From Xanthomonas campestris pv. badrii (GTDB taxonomy: Bacteria > Pseudomonadota > Gammaproteobacteria > Xanthomonadales > Xanthomonadaceae), in the NCBI RefSeq assembly GCF_012848175.1, contig NZ_CP051651.1, positions 682,001 through 746,000 of the forward strand: a stretch of DNA of 64,000 nt, written 5' to 3'. Numbering within the stretch: position 1 is the stretch's first letter; each line of letters starts with the position of its first letter. Below the pieces are notes generated by a model. It was not told where the DNA came from. It was given only the letters and a program-made list of their open reading frames with translations, and searched no databases. Shown here piece after piece: positions 63,606 through 64,000 of the stretch. A program made the position numbers and the translations under genes.

Positions 63606-64000
63606 ATGTCCAATGTGTCGCAACGTCGTGCACCTGCACGCGCACTGGTGGTGCTGGGTGTTTCCGCGCTGACCTCCCTGCTGGCCGTGCCGGCGTTCGC
63701 CGGTCAGGTCAACCTGTCCGGCCTGGATTCCCAGCCGACGCTGGATCGCTTCATCGTCAAGTACAAGGACGGCAGCAGCCCGGCGGTGAGTCCGACCTCG
63801 ATGCGCGCCTCGCTGAACTCGGTTGCCACCGCGGTGCCGGCCCGCGCCGGCCGCGCGCTGGGCCTGAACCATGTGCGCCGCACCGCGCTGGGCTCGGAAG
63901 TGCTCAAGGCCACCCGTGGCCTGGACCGCGCCGAGGCCGAAACGCTGATGCGCCGCATCGCCGCCGATCCTAGCGTGGACTATGTCGAAATCGACCAGAT
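63606..64000 (+). CDS. Second S8-type serine protease, 3' part beyond window
   Basis: The first 131 residues only. The signal peptide (LVVLGVSALTSLLAVPAFAGQ) and propeptide (RFIVKYKDGSSPAVSP, GRALGLNHVRRTALGSEVLK, LDRAEAETLMRRIAADPSVDYVE) closely parallel those of the preceding protease, so it is a tandem paralogue. The catalytic domain is outside the window. Confidence 0.9.
   Translation, partial: MSNVSQRRAPARALVVLGVSALTSLLAVPAFAGQVNLSGLDSQPTLDRFIVKYKDGSSPAVSPTSMRASLNSVATAVPARAGRALGLNHVRRTALGSEVLKATRGLDRAEAETLMRRIAADPSVDYVEIDQ

Overview
The window is a high-GC chromosomal segment from a Xanthomonas (gamma-proteobacteria, Lysobacterales). The assignment rests on the lptD-surA-pdxA-rsmA-apaGH order, an ahpC-ahpF-oxyR locus as described in X. 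campestris, a proline iminopeptidase nearly identical to the X. campestris enzyme as I remember it, a hydroxycinnamate (hca) cluster and tandem subtilisin-like secreted proteases. I see no tRNA, rRNA, CRISPR array, insertion sequence or prophage. Nearly all of it reads as core chromosome with short palindromic repeats scattered between genes.

Layout. 1-9 kb: outer-membrane biogenesis and housekeeping operon on the minus strand (lptD, surA, pdxA, rsmA, apaG, apaH, the last cut by the window edge), preceded by a minus-strand set of a histone-deacetylase-like protein, a cobalamin adenosyltransferase and a small membrane protein. 9-11.3 kb: two overlapping UbiH-family ubiquinone hydroxylases. 11.4-22.4 kb: aromatic-compound region. 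It holds an alpha/beta hydrolase, an NTF2-like protein, a SphA/MetA-type outer-membrane protein, a GntR regulator divergent from a two-subunit extradiol dioxygenase (ligB-ligA), a LysR regulator, and then a convergent operon hcaR-hydroxycinnamoyl-CoA hydratase/lyase-aldehyde dehydrogenase-CoA ligase. Together these would activate plant hydroxycinnamates, shorten their side chain to benzoates, and open a catechol-type ring. The ring-opening step has no downstream enzymes in this window.

22.4-32.7 kb: assorted genes (EF-hand protein, an unrecognised 240-residue protein, SMP-30-like protein, Tat-exported oxidoreductase, rlmM, deaminase, lipoprotein, EamA transporter, glnS, GST). 32.7-36 kb: a three-gene signalling cassette (GAF-LuxR, hybrid histidine kinase, lone receiver) joined by ATGA overlaps. 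36-44 kb: oxidative-stress genes (msrA, DJ-1/PfpI, tal, rnk, oxyR, ahpF, ahpC) with an OxyR-like site before ahpC. 44-53 kb: prmC, pip, a four-gene overlapping minus operon (nitroreductase, ExoIX-like nuclease, Nudix, N-formylglutamate amidohydrolase), a DUF1631 pseudogene beside its intact paralogue, and a hydrolase divergent from a TetR regulator with twin operators.

53.8-58.3 kb: transhydrogenase genes pntAA, pntAB and pntB, with a minus-strand sigma factor operon lying between pntAA and pntAB. 58.3-64 kb: a repeat-rich gap, a membrane protein, sufT, ilvE and two tandem S8 proteases, the second cut by the window end. The best leads are the dual-regulated LigAB cluster with its operators, the several clean palindromic operators, the split pnt locus, the DUF1631 remnant, the palindromic elements sitting directly on stop codons, and the unrecognised protein at 23075-23797.
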